From the NCBI GenBank assembly GCA_009664345.1, contig CP043547.1, forward strand, positions 1,798,001 through 1,862,000: 64,000 nucleotides of DNA, given 5' to 3'. Position 1 is the first letter of the stretch; every line of letters starts with the position of its first letter. The notes under the pieces were generated by a model. It ran no database searches. It had not been told where the DNA came from and worked only from the letters and a program-made list of their open reading frames with translations. Of this stretch, positions 44,101-52,192 are shown one piece after another. This DNA is from Planctomycetales bacterium 10988. GTDB lineage: Bacteria > Planctomycetota > Planctomycetia > Pirellulales > Pb10988. Both the position numbers and the translations under genes were made by a program.

Positions 44101-44584
44101 CCTCATCGTCGCCATCGTCTTCTTCGGGAACTTCATCTTCCACATAGGCATGCTTGACCCGAACGGTAGAATAGCCAGGCACATAGCCGTCCCAACCCTC
44201 GCGGTCAGCAATCAACAGGGCAGCCCAAACATGTTCGCAAAGGACCAACTCCTCGACAAACTTGGCACAGGTACAACAGACCTCGAGGCAAACATTTTGC
44301 TGAGGTTCAAGCCTCCATTCCAGCCAAACGTTGTAGACCTCTTGGCGTCCTAATTGGATTCGGGTTTCGAAGTACTCAGAGGTACAATCTCCCAGAATAG
44401 TACGATGATTATTAAGAAGCTCCTGCCCCTTGGATTGAATCTCGGCAGGAAACGATTGAGTACAGCGATTCGCGAGCGACAAGGTGTCCCTCCCATAGGA
44501 TAGGCTATTTGCCAAACGAGCGATTGGAATGCAATCTACGATAGTTTGTAAGTTGAAGGCAAAACAAACGAGCAAACTTGCCAT
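41114..44584 (-). CDS. SWIM zinc finger - SNF2/Swi2 family helicase-like ATPase
   Basis: 1156 residues from the Met at 44584. A SWIM zinc finger (CTC then CEH, about 98-115) is followed by a long middle region and the SNF2 ATPase core in the last 450 residues: LADDMGLGKTVQVL (motif I, about 715), DEAQ (about 816), LTGTPVENHLGELWSIFEF (motif III), SLKAGGQGLNLTAADYVF (motif V) and QAVDRAHRIGQTRRV (motif VI, about 1098). These proteins translocate on double-stranded DNA to remodel bound proteins; bacterial SWIM-SNF2 proteins are RapA/HepA relatives whose biological role is little known. No nuclease or restriction partner is adjacent, so a defence role is not supported by the context. Confidence 0.95.
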   Translation of the reverse strand: MASLLVCFAFNLQTIVDCIPIARLANSLSYGRDTLSLANRCTQSFPAEIQSKGQELLNNHRTILGDCTSEYFETRIQLGRQEVYNVWLEWRLEPQQNVCLEVCCTCAKFVEELVLCEHVWAALLIADREGWDGYVPGYSTVRVKHAYVEDEVPEEDDGDDEDDSQEAFLNAMTTSMGVASELPQGPEWEQRLHSIRQLSAVDVGQELHGELLQTSKNRQAWYFLNLEDSRQRGEVMIDLFHRETRKNGQFGKIKALKLAPEELEQFSDPEDQELLSLLLGNIPEYEDQDSYPYRNANEQKVTKALLRSAMTDFIMPRLCGTGRFGWTDDRTPDTFRALEWDNGEPWRLGLEVQHHEEEDRWQLWGYLQRGAERMDLADPVLLLKDGLAIMKTTVSRLEVGSSFGWIVHLRSQGPIAVPRDQQDHLLESLWRMPALPSVDLPDELRWNCQRFKPRPKVMLVQAGPTDHRTLGATVAFDYGGEVVPWRGLEAAVVDRDKRQVLQRDREAERKSIETLTQLGFTIPQERYRREKFDFLLSVELLPEVVRQLVPTDWIVETDGHEIRQAGDVSLSVSSVIDWFELDGKVDFGGVQASMPALLEAAERGDTLLTLEDGSRGMLPESWLQQYASLVRLGKVDGDKLKFSKSQAAILDALLAAQPHVNIDEKFQEIREQLRSFEGVKCADEPKGFLGSLRHYQQEGLGWLLFLQRFRFGGCLADDMGLGKTVQVLALLQQHYSNLKEDQKRRPSLVIVPRSLVHNWIEEAGQFVPELRVLDYTGTGRIPLIEQFAECDLIITTYGTLRRDIMDLQKLEFEYTILDEAQAIKNSGSQASKACRLINSQYHLALTGTPVENHLGELWSIFEFLNPGMLGRASQRKLLSQAGNKGEPVDERSLQLLAKALRPFLLRRTKEQVLSELPEKTEQTLYCELGTEQRKHYDSLRAHYRTALGKQIGEVGIERSKIQVLEALLRLRQVACHPGLIDPDLRHESSAKLETLHEQLRSILEEGHKALIFSQFTSLLSIVRDQLDREGVTYAYLDGRTRKRKEQVDWFQNDPDCRVFLISLKAGGQGLNLTAADYVFILDPWWNPAVEAQAVDRAHRIGQTRRVFAYRLIARNTVEEKILQLQSDKRRLAEAIITADNSLIAKLTSDDLQLLLS

Positions 44585-44930
44585 TTTCACTCGATCCGCA
44601 TGTCTTGCCTGACTGGGTCCAGTTGGACTTTCTCGCAACTTTTGATCAAAGAGCCAGTTTACTCTCTTTTGTATTTTCGAAACAGGGGGCTTTCTTTCTC
44701 AAAGGGCTTCCTAGGAAAAATCTTGAACTTTCTGCGAGATCGTCCCCCGCCGGCGGAGAAACTTCCTTCGCTTCCAAAGGTCGATCTGTTTCAAGAAATG
44801 CCTGATTTTGAGTCGGATTGACTGGAATCCTGCTACGCCAGGAGATAGAGTAGGAAGGAACCATCAAGGTTCGTTGTTCCGTTCGTTCACGATGCTCTGT
44901 GTTACCAAATATATATTTCAGGAGAAAATC
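44585..44930. other. 346-base divergent region between the SNF2 and peroxiredoxin genes
   Basis: No gene supported. GGAACC-ATCAA-GGTTCG near 44857-44873 is a small hairpin in front of the peroxiredoxin gene. TTGACT at 44818 could be a -35, but the -10 is unclear. Confidence 0.4.
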
Positions 44931-45461
44931 ATGATGAACCAATGGGCGGTTGCCCTTCTTTTCGGTCTTTCCACGTTAGGATTCACGACGATGGCAGAAG
45001 CCGCGATGCCGCAAAAAGGGGACGAAGCCCCTGACTTTTCGCTGAAGGCCTCCGATGGCAAGGTCTACACCCTCTCCGATTTCGAAGGGGAAAAGATCGT
45101 CGTCGTCGCTTGGTATCCGAAAGCCTTCACCGGCGGTTGCACCAAGGAATGCAAATCCTTCGCGGAAAACGGTGACAAAATGGACAAGTATGACGTCGCT
45201 TACTTTACCGCCAGTTGCGATACTCCAGAATTGAACGCCCAGTTCGCCGAATCCCTCGGAGCGGATTACCCCATCTTGAGCGATCCCACTCGAGCTACCG
45301 CCATGCAATATGGCTTGGTCAGCTCGCCGCGTGGAAACGCCAAACGCGTCACCTTCATCATTGGCAAAGATGGCAAAATCTTGGAAGTGATCACGAAGGT
45401 CAACACTTCCAATCACGCCGAACAAGTCGCTGAAACCTTGGAATCGCTGAACGTCCAATAG
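44931..45461 (+). CDS. Exported peroxiredoxin (AhpC/TSA family, PrxQ/Bcp-like)
   Basis: 176 residues. The ATG at 44931 follows AGGAG and begins a Sec signal (MMNQWAVALLFGLSTLGFTTMAEA) cleaved before AMPQKGDEAPDFSL. The thioredoxin-fold domain has WYPKAFTGGCTKECKSF: the peroxidatic Cys is the first Cys, and a second Cys follows three residues later (Cx3C, against Cx4C in typical Bcp). It reduces hydroperoxides with thiol electrons; here probably in the periplasm. The redox partner is not encoded nearby. A good terminator follows. Confidence 0.94.
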   Translation: MMNQWAVALLFGLSTLGFTTMAEAAMPQKGDEAPDFSLKASDGKVYTLSDFEGEKIVVVAWYPKAFTGGCTKECKSFAENGDKMDKYDVAYFTASCDTPELNAQFAESLGADYPILSDPTRATAMQYGLVSSPRGNAKRVTFIIGKDGKILEVITKVNTSNHAEQVAETLESLNVQ

Positions 45462-45486
45462 GACACGACTTCGAAACGGATTGTAT

Positions 45487-45525
45487 AAAAAAGAGTTGGC
45501 TATCCCTGATGGTCAACTCTTTTTC
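45487..45525 (+). terminator. Terminator after the peroxiredoxin gene
   Basis: AAAAAAGAGTTG (45487-45498) pairs with CAACTCTTTTT (45514-45524), followed by further T. The A/T-rich stem base and T-run make it an intrinsic terminator. Confidence 0.8.
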
Positions 45526-45654
45526 TTTGGAAGTCCAGGAAGAAACGCATGAGCAAAATACAAACCCTTTGCTTGACCGGGGGAAATTCCGAAGTTTACA
45601 ATCTTTCCCGAGACTCACTTGGCTTTTGAAGAGAATTATAGAGTAAGGAGTGGA

Positions 45655-47025
45655 ATGTTGATTGCTCAATGCCTTCGGACGAACTGGCTCGGTGTCGCGT
45701 GCTCGATGTTGATTTTATTTTCCGGAGCGTCGCTTTTCTCCCAGGAAAAAAGTTCGGCTTGGGAGAAATATCAACAGCGGGTCGAGGTGGTCACACAAAT
45801 GCCGGGGCTAGCGGCCTTTTGGGATTTCGTCCAACGGCAAGATGGAATCGATGGCGGAGGCCGCTTCGTGGCACTGACGGCGGATAGCCAAACGCCGCAG
45901 TTTCCGCTGGAGCCTCGCAATATCTCCCGCGACTTTTGGCAGGATGGCCCCGAAGCAACGATGGCGGATTTTCCCTTGATGGGTCGCGGACCGTTCGGGC
46001 AAGCGATTCAATTCAGTACGCCCAAGGCTCTCAATGAACTCCCCGTCTTGATGATCCCGCGTGCGGAAATGCACGACACACCGCTTGATGTCAAAGGCCC
46101 CGGCAAGTCGGTTTCGATGGTCGTGTGGCTCATCTATCAACAGGGCGGTCATGCCATCGCCGGACTTTGGCACGAAGGGACGGATACGAAAAAGTCGAAA
46201 CCTCCGAAACCGGCAGTGATCGAACGTGGTCATCGCCAGTATTGTATCTTCGCTGGCTTGGGAGCCAAAAACGGGGCCTCCGCCGCGCATGTCTCCGAAA
46301 ACGGGTTGGCTTCCTTTGGCGATATCTATGCCCGCCATCTCTCAGTTACTCCAGACCGCATGCAGCAAGTAAAATTGAAGGCATCCGCGAAGGAACTCGA
46401 TGCCGGCTGGCTCACAGTAGGGATGGTCTTTGACAATGAAGAGAAGACTGTCACTTCCTATTTAAATGGTCAAGCGAAAGAATATTGGGCGGAAAACCCA
46501 GAGAAAGACCGGTTCTATCGCCACCTTGCCCGAGCCTGGCGGCAAGCGAAACTCGCTCAAACTCCCGGCCAGCAACCAGGCGAAGACCCGAATTTTCCCA
46601 CCGATCAATATTATAGCCCTCCCGAAGAAACGCCGCTCGCTGAAGAGGTCCTTTCCGAAACCGGCGACAAGCGAGTACTGCTGCGAAGCTATCCTTATAC
46701 AAAAGTCCAAATGACGCAGGTGCGGACCACAAGCGGGAAGTTCAAAGATAGTAACAACTTTCAATTGAAAGCGGTGAAAGCGAATCCTTATTGGTTTGGG
46801 CACGATCTCTATAGTGCTCCGAGTCCCGAAGAAGGAAGCCCTTTCACGATCGGCCGGGTGATTCATAGCAATCGCCATCCGACGCTCTCCGCCTGGATCG
46901 GTGGGGTCGCCGTCTATGCTGAGGCCCTCACTTCCGAGCAGATGAAAACCTTATCGAACCTCGGTAAAAAGTCCGACCCCGAGGCGATTGGCATCCTTCA
47001 TCTCAAAGCGATTCAAGAAAAATAA
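45655..47025 (+). CDS. Exported LamG-like hypothetical protein
   Basis: 456 residues. AAGGAGTGGA precedes the ATG at 45655, which begins a signal peptide or anchor (LIAQCLRTNWLGVACSMLILFSGASLFS). The remainder resembles concanavalin A/LamG sandwich proteins: GLAAFWDFVQR, FGQAIQFSTPKAL, VSMVVWLIYQQ, GWLTVGMVFDNEEKTVTSYLNG, HPTLSAWIGGVAVYAEALTSEQMKTL. Such domains bind carbohydrate or other surface ligands and are abundant in planctomycetes. No catalytic residues were recognised. It stands alone. Confidence 0.8.
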   Translation: MLIAQCLRTNWLGVACSMLILFSGASLFSQEKSSAWEKYQQRVEVVTQMPGLAAFWDFVQRQDGIDGGGRFVALTADSQTPQFPLEPRNISRDFWQDGPEATMADFPLMGRGPFGQAIQFSTPKALNELPVLMIPRAEMHDTPLDVKGPGKSVSMVVWLIYQQGGHAIAGLWHEGTDTKKSKPPKPAVIERGHRQYCIFAGLGAKNGASAAHVSENGLASFGDIYARHLSVTPDRMQQVKLKASAKELDAGWLTVGMVFDNEEKTVTSYLNGQAKEYWAENPEKDRFYRHLARAWRQAKLAQTPGQQPGEDPNFPTDQYYSPPEETPLAEEVLSETGDKRVLLRSYPYTKVQMTQVRTTSGKFKDSNNFQLKAVKANPYWFGHDLYSAPSPEEGSPFTIGRVIHSNRHPTLSAWIGGVAVYAEALTSEQMKTLSNLGKKSDPEAIGILHLKAIQEK

Positions 47026-47202
47026 TCGCACAGTGACCAGCATCGGTTCGTAGAAAGAAGGGGAGGAAATAAAATCTTCCTTGCCGTGAAAGACGATTTA
47101 AAGAATAATAGAGGAGACTGCGGGAAGTTTATTCAACTCTTCCACACAGTTTTTCCGATATAATCGGCAAGAAGGATGATCGACTGCTCATTCCATAGGG
47201 AA

Positions 47203-47745
47203 ATGATGTTTTACTCGGCAATTTGGACAAAATGCATTATCTGGCTGGCGGCTCTGCTCTCTCCGTTGCAGACGCTCCAAGGTATGCACGTCTTTTGCCT
47301 GCTGGCATCTACCCCTGCTTCGATAGAAACTAGTGAGCATCTCGATTCCGATCCCTCTCCTCATCTGACTCACGAAGCAACTTCAGAGATTCGCTCGTCG
47401 AAGTCATGTGGATGTTTCACTTGTCACTGTTTTCCAAGGAAGCCCTCTGCCAATCGTTCTGCCGATGCGAAAACCTCCACGTCTGAGCAAGCGATCAGTT
47501 TGGAAAATTTGATTCACCACTGTCCGGTGAAGGAGTGCGATTGCCTCAATCCGAAGCAGCATTTTCACACTTCGGAACGCTTCCTTCCCTCGGAACATCT
47601 AACGCAACTTTGGGCTGTGTCGGCACTCTCGGCGATGATTGAGCCGACGCTTTCCACCGCTTGGCGAACACCCAAAGGTCTGCGTTCTCCCCATCCAATC
47701 TCCGCGCAACATTTCTGCGCGGTTCTCTGCCGCTTTTTGGCCTAA
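47203..47745 (+). CDS. Cys/His-rich exported hypothetical protein
   Basis: 180 residues from the ATG at 47203; an in-frame ATG at 47176 adds nine residues and is also possible (neither has an ideal ribosome site). A hydrophobic start (WTKCIIWLAALLSPLQTLQG) suggests export. The middle is rich in Cys and His: SCGCFTCHCFPRK, HHCPVKECDCLNPKQHFH. This spacing suggests metal binding. No family was recognised. It precedes a lipoprotein and an ABC export system on the same strand, so it may be part of that system, for example as a metal-sensing or metal-carrying component. Confidence 0.7.
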   Translation: MMFYSAIWTKCIIWLAALLSPLQTLQGMHVFCLLASTPASIETSEHLDSDPSPHLTHEATSEIRSSKSCGCFTCHCFPRKPSANRSADAKTSTSEQAISLENLIHHCPVKECDCLNPKQHFHTSERFLPSEHLTQLWAVSALSAMIEPTLSTAWRTPKGLRSPHPISAQHFCAVLCRFLA

Positions 47746-47960
47746 CGAATGCCGTTCTCTCGCATTCGTCGATAATCACATGGAGTTCGCAGCACCCATT
47801 CTCTTAGGGTCTTCGCGCTTCGTGATCTCTTTCTTTGCGAATCAATCGTCTCCCTTTGGTGCTCTCCTCCGCTGAGGGCATTCGTTGGGCGATCGATGCA
47901 TGATTCTCATTCAACCTATGCTTACGTTTAACCTCTTCATTCCTTGAAAAGGAGTTTCCT

Positions 47961-48497
47961 ATGTTGCGTTCTATCCTCGGCTTTGGACTGCTTTCGCTTT
48001 CGCTCGCCAGCATGATTGGTTGCGGGCAAACTTCGCTCCAAGCCACCGTCGATGCAAGTGAATCCGCAAGCGTTGACGGAACCCAATATCTATTGACCGA
48101 AGAACCCGAAGGTGCTGTCGGTGTTTTGATCGCAAAAGAAGATGCCAAAGACCAAGACGAAATTGTCTTGCTGGGCCGCATCGGGGGGCAAGCAGAACCG
48201 TTTATCAAAGACCGGTCCGCTTTCATGGTGATCGATCCTACTATTGGCATGATGTCCGAAGAAGCCGTCGATGAGTCGGGCGAAATCTGCATGGATGACT
48301 GCTGTGCCAGTCTGCGAACTGCTTGCTCAACGCTTGTGAAGGTCGTCGATGCCTCCGGCAAACCGCTGGAAGTCGATGCCCGCAAGTTGTTGAAAGTGAA
48401 GGAAAATGACTTGGTCGTGGTGAAAGGAAAGGTGCAACGCAACGACGAAGCCGGCACGTTCACCATCGCAGCCAATGCCGTTTTTGTCCGTCAATAA
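47961..48497 (+). CDS. Lipoprotein, hypothetical
   Basis: 178 residues with a lipoprotein signal: MLRSILGFGLLSLSLASMIGCG, lipobox SMIG-C with the lipidated Cys at 21. The body is beta-rich and may be an OB-like fold; it contains CMDDCCASLRTAC, four Cys within 13 residues, and ends in LLKVKENDLVVVKGKVQRN-FTIAANAVFVR. GGAG precedes the ATG. It lies 46 bases before the first FtsX permease gene, suggesting a subunit of the export system or a metal-binding accessory. Confidence 0.85.
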   Translation: MLRSILGFGLLSLSLASMIGCGQTSLQATVDASESASVDGTQYLLTEEPEGAVGVLIAKEDAKDQDEIVLLGRIGGQAEPFIKDRSAFMVIDPTIGMMSEEAVDESGEICMDDCCASLRTACSTLVKVVDASGKPLEVDARKLLKVKENDLVVVKGKVQRNDEAGTFTIAANAVFVRQ

Positions 48498-48543
48498 GTA
48501 TTTCGTCTATCAAGGACCTCCCCCTTCAATCGAGGAAGCGGCC

Positions 48544-49713
48544 ATGTTGAAACTGCGACTACTCCCTTGGGAATACGGCGTGCGAAATCTCTTTCGCCGA
48601 CCAACGCGAAGCCTGTTGACGCTCGCCGGGCTGACCATGGTCATCTTTTTGATCTTCGTCGTCGTCGCATTTATTCGTGGTCTCGAAAACTCCCTAGCCG
48701 TCAGCGGAGAGGAGGATGTCGTGCTGGTGTACTCGATGAGTTCCGGAGCGGATATCGAAAATTCCTCCATTCCGGCACGTACACCCGCTCTGCTGTCGGC
48801 CAGTGTTGAAGGGATTCAAGAGCGATTTGATGTCGAAGCGATTTCACCGGAGCTTTACCTAGGCACGCGTATCACCGTACCGGAAGAGGAAGTGACCGGG
48901 TTGGGACTCGTTCGCGGCGTCACGATTCAGGCACCGCTGGTACGTAGCAAGGTCCAAGTCATCGATGGAAAATGGCCCGGCCCCGGCGAAGTCCTCGTCG
49001 GCAAGCTGGCCTATTCCAAACTCGGCAGTTCGCAAAATGCCTTGGAAATCGGTAAGCAAGTCGAGTTTGACAATCAACGGTGGCGGATCAGCGGGCATTT
49101 CGCCGCTGGAGGATCAGCCTTTGAATCCGAACTTTGGTGCCCGCTTGAAGAAATGCAATCCGCGCTGAAACGGCAAGACATCAGCCTAACCGCGCTCAAG
49201 CTCGGCTCCGGCGGGTCCATTTCCGATATCGAAATGTTTTGCAGTGAACGGCTTGATTTAGAGCTGCGGGCCATTGGCGAAACGGCCTATTACGATTCAT
49301 TGCAAGCCTACTATCGGCCGGTTCGAATGCTGGGGTGGCTGGTAGTTTGTTTGGTCGCCGGAGCCGGAGTCTTTGCCGGTCTCAATACCATGTACGGAGC
49401 CGTCGTTGGCCGGATTCGCGAGCTTTCCAGCTTGCAGGCCATGGGTTTTCGCCGCCGTGCGATTACGCTTAGCCTCATTCAAGAAGCCCTACTCTTGGCA
49501 ATCGGCGGTTCGCTCCTGGCAGCGGTCTTTGCCTTTTGGCTAATCAACGGCTTGGCGGTCCGCTTTACGATGGGTTCGTTTACACTCCGCGTCGATAGCG
49601 TGGCGGTCCTGGTCGCTTGTGGAACGGGCTTTTTGCTCGGTTTCTTAGGCGCCATTCCTCCGGCAATCAAGGCGATGCGAGTTTCCGTGGTGCAGGGGAT
49701 TAAAGCGGTTTAA
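48544..49713 (+). CDS. FtsX/MacB-type ABC transporter permease 1
   Basis: 389 residues from the ATG at 48544 (GAGG upstream; the frame is open 69 bases further). Typical MacB-like layout: one membrane helix at about 25-47 after RNLFRRPTRSLLTLAGL, a periplasmic domain (about 50-265), then three helices, with RIRELSSLQAMGFRRRAI as the coupling helix and NTMYGAVV before it. The stop TAA precedes the adaptor gene by 46 bases. It belongs to a system with a second permease, an ATPase and an adaptor. Confidence 0.93.
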   Translation: MLKLRLLPWEYGVRNLFRRPTRSLLTLAGLTMVIFLIFVVVAFIRGLENSLAVSGEEDVVLVYSMSSGADIENSSIPARTPALLSASVEGIQERFDVEAISPELYLGTRITVPEEEVTGLGLVRGVTIQAPLVRSKVQVIDGKWPGPGEVLVGKLAYSKLGSSQNALEIGKQVEFDNQRWRISGHFAAGGSAFESELWCPLEEMQSALKRQDISLTALKLGSGGSISDIEMFCSERLDLELRAIGETAYYDSLQAYYRPVRMLGWLVVCLVAGAGVFAGLNTMYGAVVGRIRELSSLQAMGFRRRAITLSLIQEALLLAIGGSLLAAVFAFWLINGLAVRFTMGSFTLRVDSVAVLVACGTGFLLGFLGAIPPAIKAMRVSVVQGIKAV

Positions 49714-49759
49714 AGCCGATCGCTGCTGAATAATTAGTTCTCAATCAAAGTAGTAGAGA

Positions 49760-51343
49760 ATGAGTGAACCAATAGATTTAAGCCAATTGGCCGTCAATCG
49801 AGAAACACCGGAAGAGAAAACGCCCGCTCCCCCGAAACGTCGCTGGGTAACTCGGTATCTGTTGCCGATGTTGCTGGTGATCGCCTTCGGTGGGCTGTTC
49901 GCCTGGGCGGCCAAAGATAGCTTGCTTCCATCGCAACCTGTTACGGTCGTGCCAGTCGTTCTTTCCAAAGTCCAGACTCAGCAAGCCGGCACACCGCTCT
50001 TTCATGCCGCTGGTTGGATCGAGCCGCGCCCTTCCGCTGTTGTTCTCTCTTCGTTAGCACCAGGCATGGTTGAATCCGTCCTCGTTGTCGAAGGGCAATT
50101 GGTCAAAGAGGGCCAGCCGCTGGCTCAACTGCTCGACATCGACGCCAAGATCATGTTGCGGGAAGCCGAAGCAGAAAAACTTCTCCGCGAGGCAGAGTTA
50201 CAAGCGGCCCAATCAGAGTTGGAATCCGCTCAAAAAAATTATGACAAACCGATCGCTTCTCAGGCAGAGCTTGCCGAGGCGGAATCGTCTCTCGCTCAAC
50301 TGGAAGCAGAGTTGAATGCGATCCCCGCGAAACTAAATAACGCCCGCAAGAAACAAGAAGTCGCCCAGGAGAATTTAGAGAGAAAACAGCAAGCCGGCGA
50401 TGCGGTCTCCGGGCGGGCTCTGCGAGAAGCGGAAGCCGAGATGGTCGGAGCGACCGCAGAAGTCGAACAACTTTCCCAGCGGGAACCCGTTCTCAAAAGA
50501 CAACAGCAAGCCTTGCAACGCAAAGTAGAAGCCTTGCGTGAACAACTCGAATTGAAGCTGGAAGAAACCCGCCGACTGGCAAGTGCCAAGGCCGAGGTCA
50601 AAGCCGCCGAAGCCCGTCTGCTACAGGCAAAGCTCGCCGTCGAGACCAGCGAGTTGCAACTCAAGCGTATGAAGGTCTATTCGCCCATCAATGGCCGGGT
50701 GCTTTCCATTCAAGCCACACCCGGCATGCGGGTGGTCGGGATCGATCCGCATTCGGAAAAAGGGGCAAGTGCCATCATGACCCTTTATGACCCGCAAAAA
50801 CTTCAAGTTCGCGTCGATGTGCGATTGGAAGACATCCCTCAAATCCGCGATTCGCAGTGGGCGACCATCGAATCGGCTTCCATCCCTGAAGACCTCAAAG
50901 GTCAAGTGATCGGCGTGACCTCGGTAGCGGATATTCAGAAAAACACCTTGCAAGTCAAAGTCGCAATTGAAAATCCGCCTGATCTCATTCGCCCTGAGAT
51001 GCTTGCTCAAGTGACCTTCTTGGCTCCGGAACAAGAAATCTCCGAAGAATCCAAGGAACGACTTCGCATGCTCGTTCCACGTCAACTCGTCTCGCAAGAG
51101 GCGAACTCCGCCACCGTTTGGATCGCCGATCGACAAGGAAATGTCGCTCAGCGACGTTCCATTATCTTAGGCTCCGCCGGCACCGCTGAGTTGATTGAAG
51201 TCACTTCCGGTTTGCAACCTACGGACAAGTTAATTTTCTCCGGCAGAGAAAGTCTAACGGAAGGAGACCGCATTTCCATCAAGGAAGACCCCACCCTGGG
51301 CGTCGAACAAGCTGGCTTTCAACGGATCGCCAGTAGTGAATAA
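49760..51343 (+). CDS. HlyD/MacA-type periplasmic adaptor
   Basis: 527 residues. One N-terminal membrane helix (about 34-52, YLLPMLLVIAFGGLFAWA) is followed by a split lipoyl/barrel-sandwich (SLAPGMVESVLVVEGQLVKEGQPLAQL ... YSPINGRVLSIQATPG), a long alpha-hairpin coiled coil (about 125-310) and beta-barrel domains (AEITVE...). The hairpin bridges to an outer-membrane exit duct such as TolC, which is not encoded here. It fits the permeases and ATPase around it as a tripartite export pump. Confidence 0.94.
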   Translation: MSEPIDLSQLAVNRETPEEKTPAPPKRRWVTRYLLPMLLVIAFGGLFAWAAKDSLLPSQPVTVVPVVLSKVQTQQAGTPLFHAAGWIEPRPSAVVLSSLAPGMVESVLVVEGQLVKEGQPLAQLLDIDAKIMLREAEAEKLLREAELQAAQSELESAQKNYDKPIASQAELAEAESSLAQLEAELNAIPAKLNNARKKQEVAQENLERKQQAGDAVSGRALREAEAEMVGATAEVEQLSQREPVLKRQQQALQRKVEALREQLELKLEETRRLASAKAEVKAAEARLLQAKLAVETSELQLKRMKVYSPINGRVLSIQATPGMRVVGIDPHSEKGASAIMTLYDPQKLQVRVDVRLEDIPQIRDSQWATIESASIPEDLKGQVIGVTSVADIQKNTLQVKVAIENPPDLIRPEMLAQVTFLAPEQEISEESKERLRMLVPRQLVSQEANSATVWIADRQGNVAQRRSIILGSAGTAELIEVTSGLQPTDKLIFSGRESLTEGDRISIKEDPTLGVEQAGFQRIASSE

Positions 51344-51397
51344 GTCAAAACTTTTAAACAATAAAACTGAGACGTTACTTTCTTTAATAGGTGTGAA

Positions 51398-52150
51398 ATG
51401 TCATTAGTTGAAGTGAAAGAAGTCACCAAACAATTTGCCAGTGGAAGTGAAGTGATCACTCCTTTAAAAGAAGTGAGTTTAAACATTCAGCGAGGGGACT
51501 TTGTTTCCTTGATGGGAGCGAGCGGCTCTGGAAAAAGCACCTTGTTAAATTTAATCGCCGGCATCGATCGCGTGACTTCCGGACAAATTTTGGTGGAAGG
51601 AACCGACATCACGAAACTATCACGCGGCAAGCTGGCTGATTGGCGAGCGGCTCATGTAGGTTATATCTTTCAAACCCATAATTTAATCCCCGTGTTGACT
51701 GCTTATGAAAATGTAGAGATGCCGCTACTGTTATTAAAAATGTCAGCTTCCGAACGAAGAAAAAGAATTGGCATCGCCTTGGAAGCAGTCGGCCTCTCAG
51801 ACAGAGCAAGTCACTATCCACGGCAACTTTCTGGGGGACAAGAGCAGCGAATCGGGATTGCCAGAGCGATTGTGGCAAGTCCTACCCTTGTTGTGGCGGA
51901 CGAACCCACCGGAAATCTCGACGAGGAAACAACTGAGAACATTTTAAAATTGCTCGGCCGTGTCAATACAGAACTTGGCATGACACTATTAATGGTCACG
52001 CATGATATTGAAGCCGCTGAAATTGCCAAGCGTCAGATTCGGTTGGAACGTGGAAAACTCGTTGAAGATCAACAAAAACAAAATCCTGTCCCCGCCCCTC
52101 ATTCGACACTTTCAGAAGTACAAACTTCTTCACTAACTGAAAATGTTTAA
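51398..52150 (+). CDS. ABC transporter ATP-binding protein (LolD/MacB family)
   Basis: 250 residues. Walker [10 protein letters not shown], the signature [16 protein letters not shown], Walker [14 protein letters not shown] and the switch His in [10 protein letters not shown] are all present, as in the LolD/FtsE/MacB group that drives FtsX-type permeases by mechanotransmission. GTGTG before the ATG at 51398 is a weak ribosome site. The gene is AT-richer than the adaptor before it. It and the permease that follows would form one exporter. Confidence 0.95.
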   Translation: MSLVEVKEVTKQFASGSEVITPLKEVSLNIQRGDFVSLMGASGSGKSTLLNLIAGIDRVTSGQILVEGTDITKLSRGKLADWRAAHVGYIFQTHNLIPVLTAYENVEMPLLLLKMSASERRKRIGIALEAVGLSDRASHYPRQLSGGQEQRIGIARAIVASPTLVVADEPTGNLDEETTENILKLLGRVNTELGMTLLMVTHDIEAAEIAKRQIRLERGKLVEDQQKQNPVPAPHSTLSEVQTSSLTENV

Positions 52151-52192
52151 TAAGCATCAATCTGACACTATCTATTTCAAGAGAAGATAAAA

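Noticed and set aside
41114-44584. SNF2 protein as part of a phage-defence system (DISARM-like or Zorya-like)
   Set aside because: No methyltransferase, nuclease or phospholipase partner is encoded next to it; neighbours are a DUF3500 protein and a peroxiredoxin.
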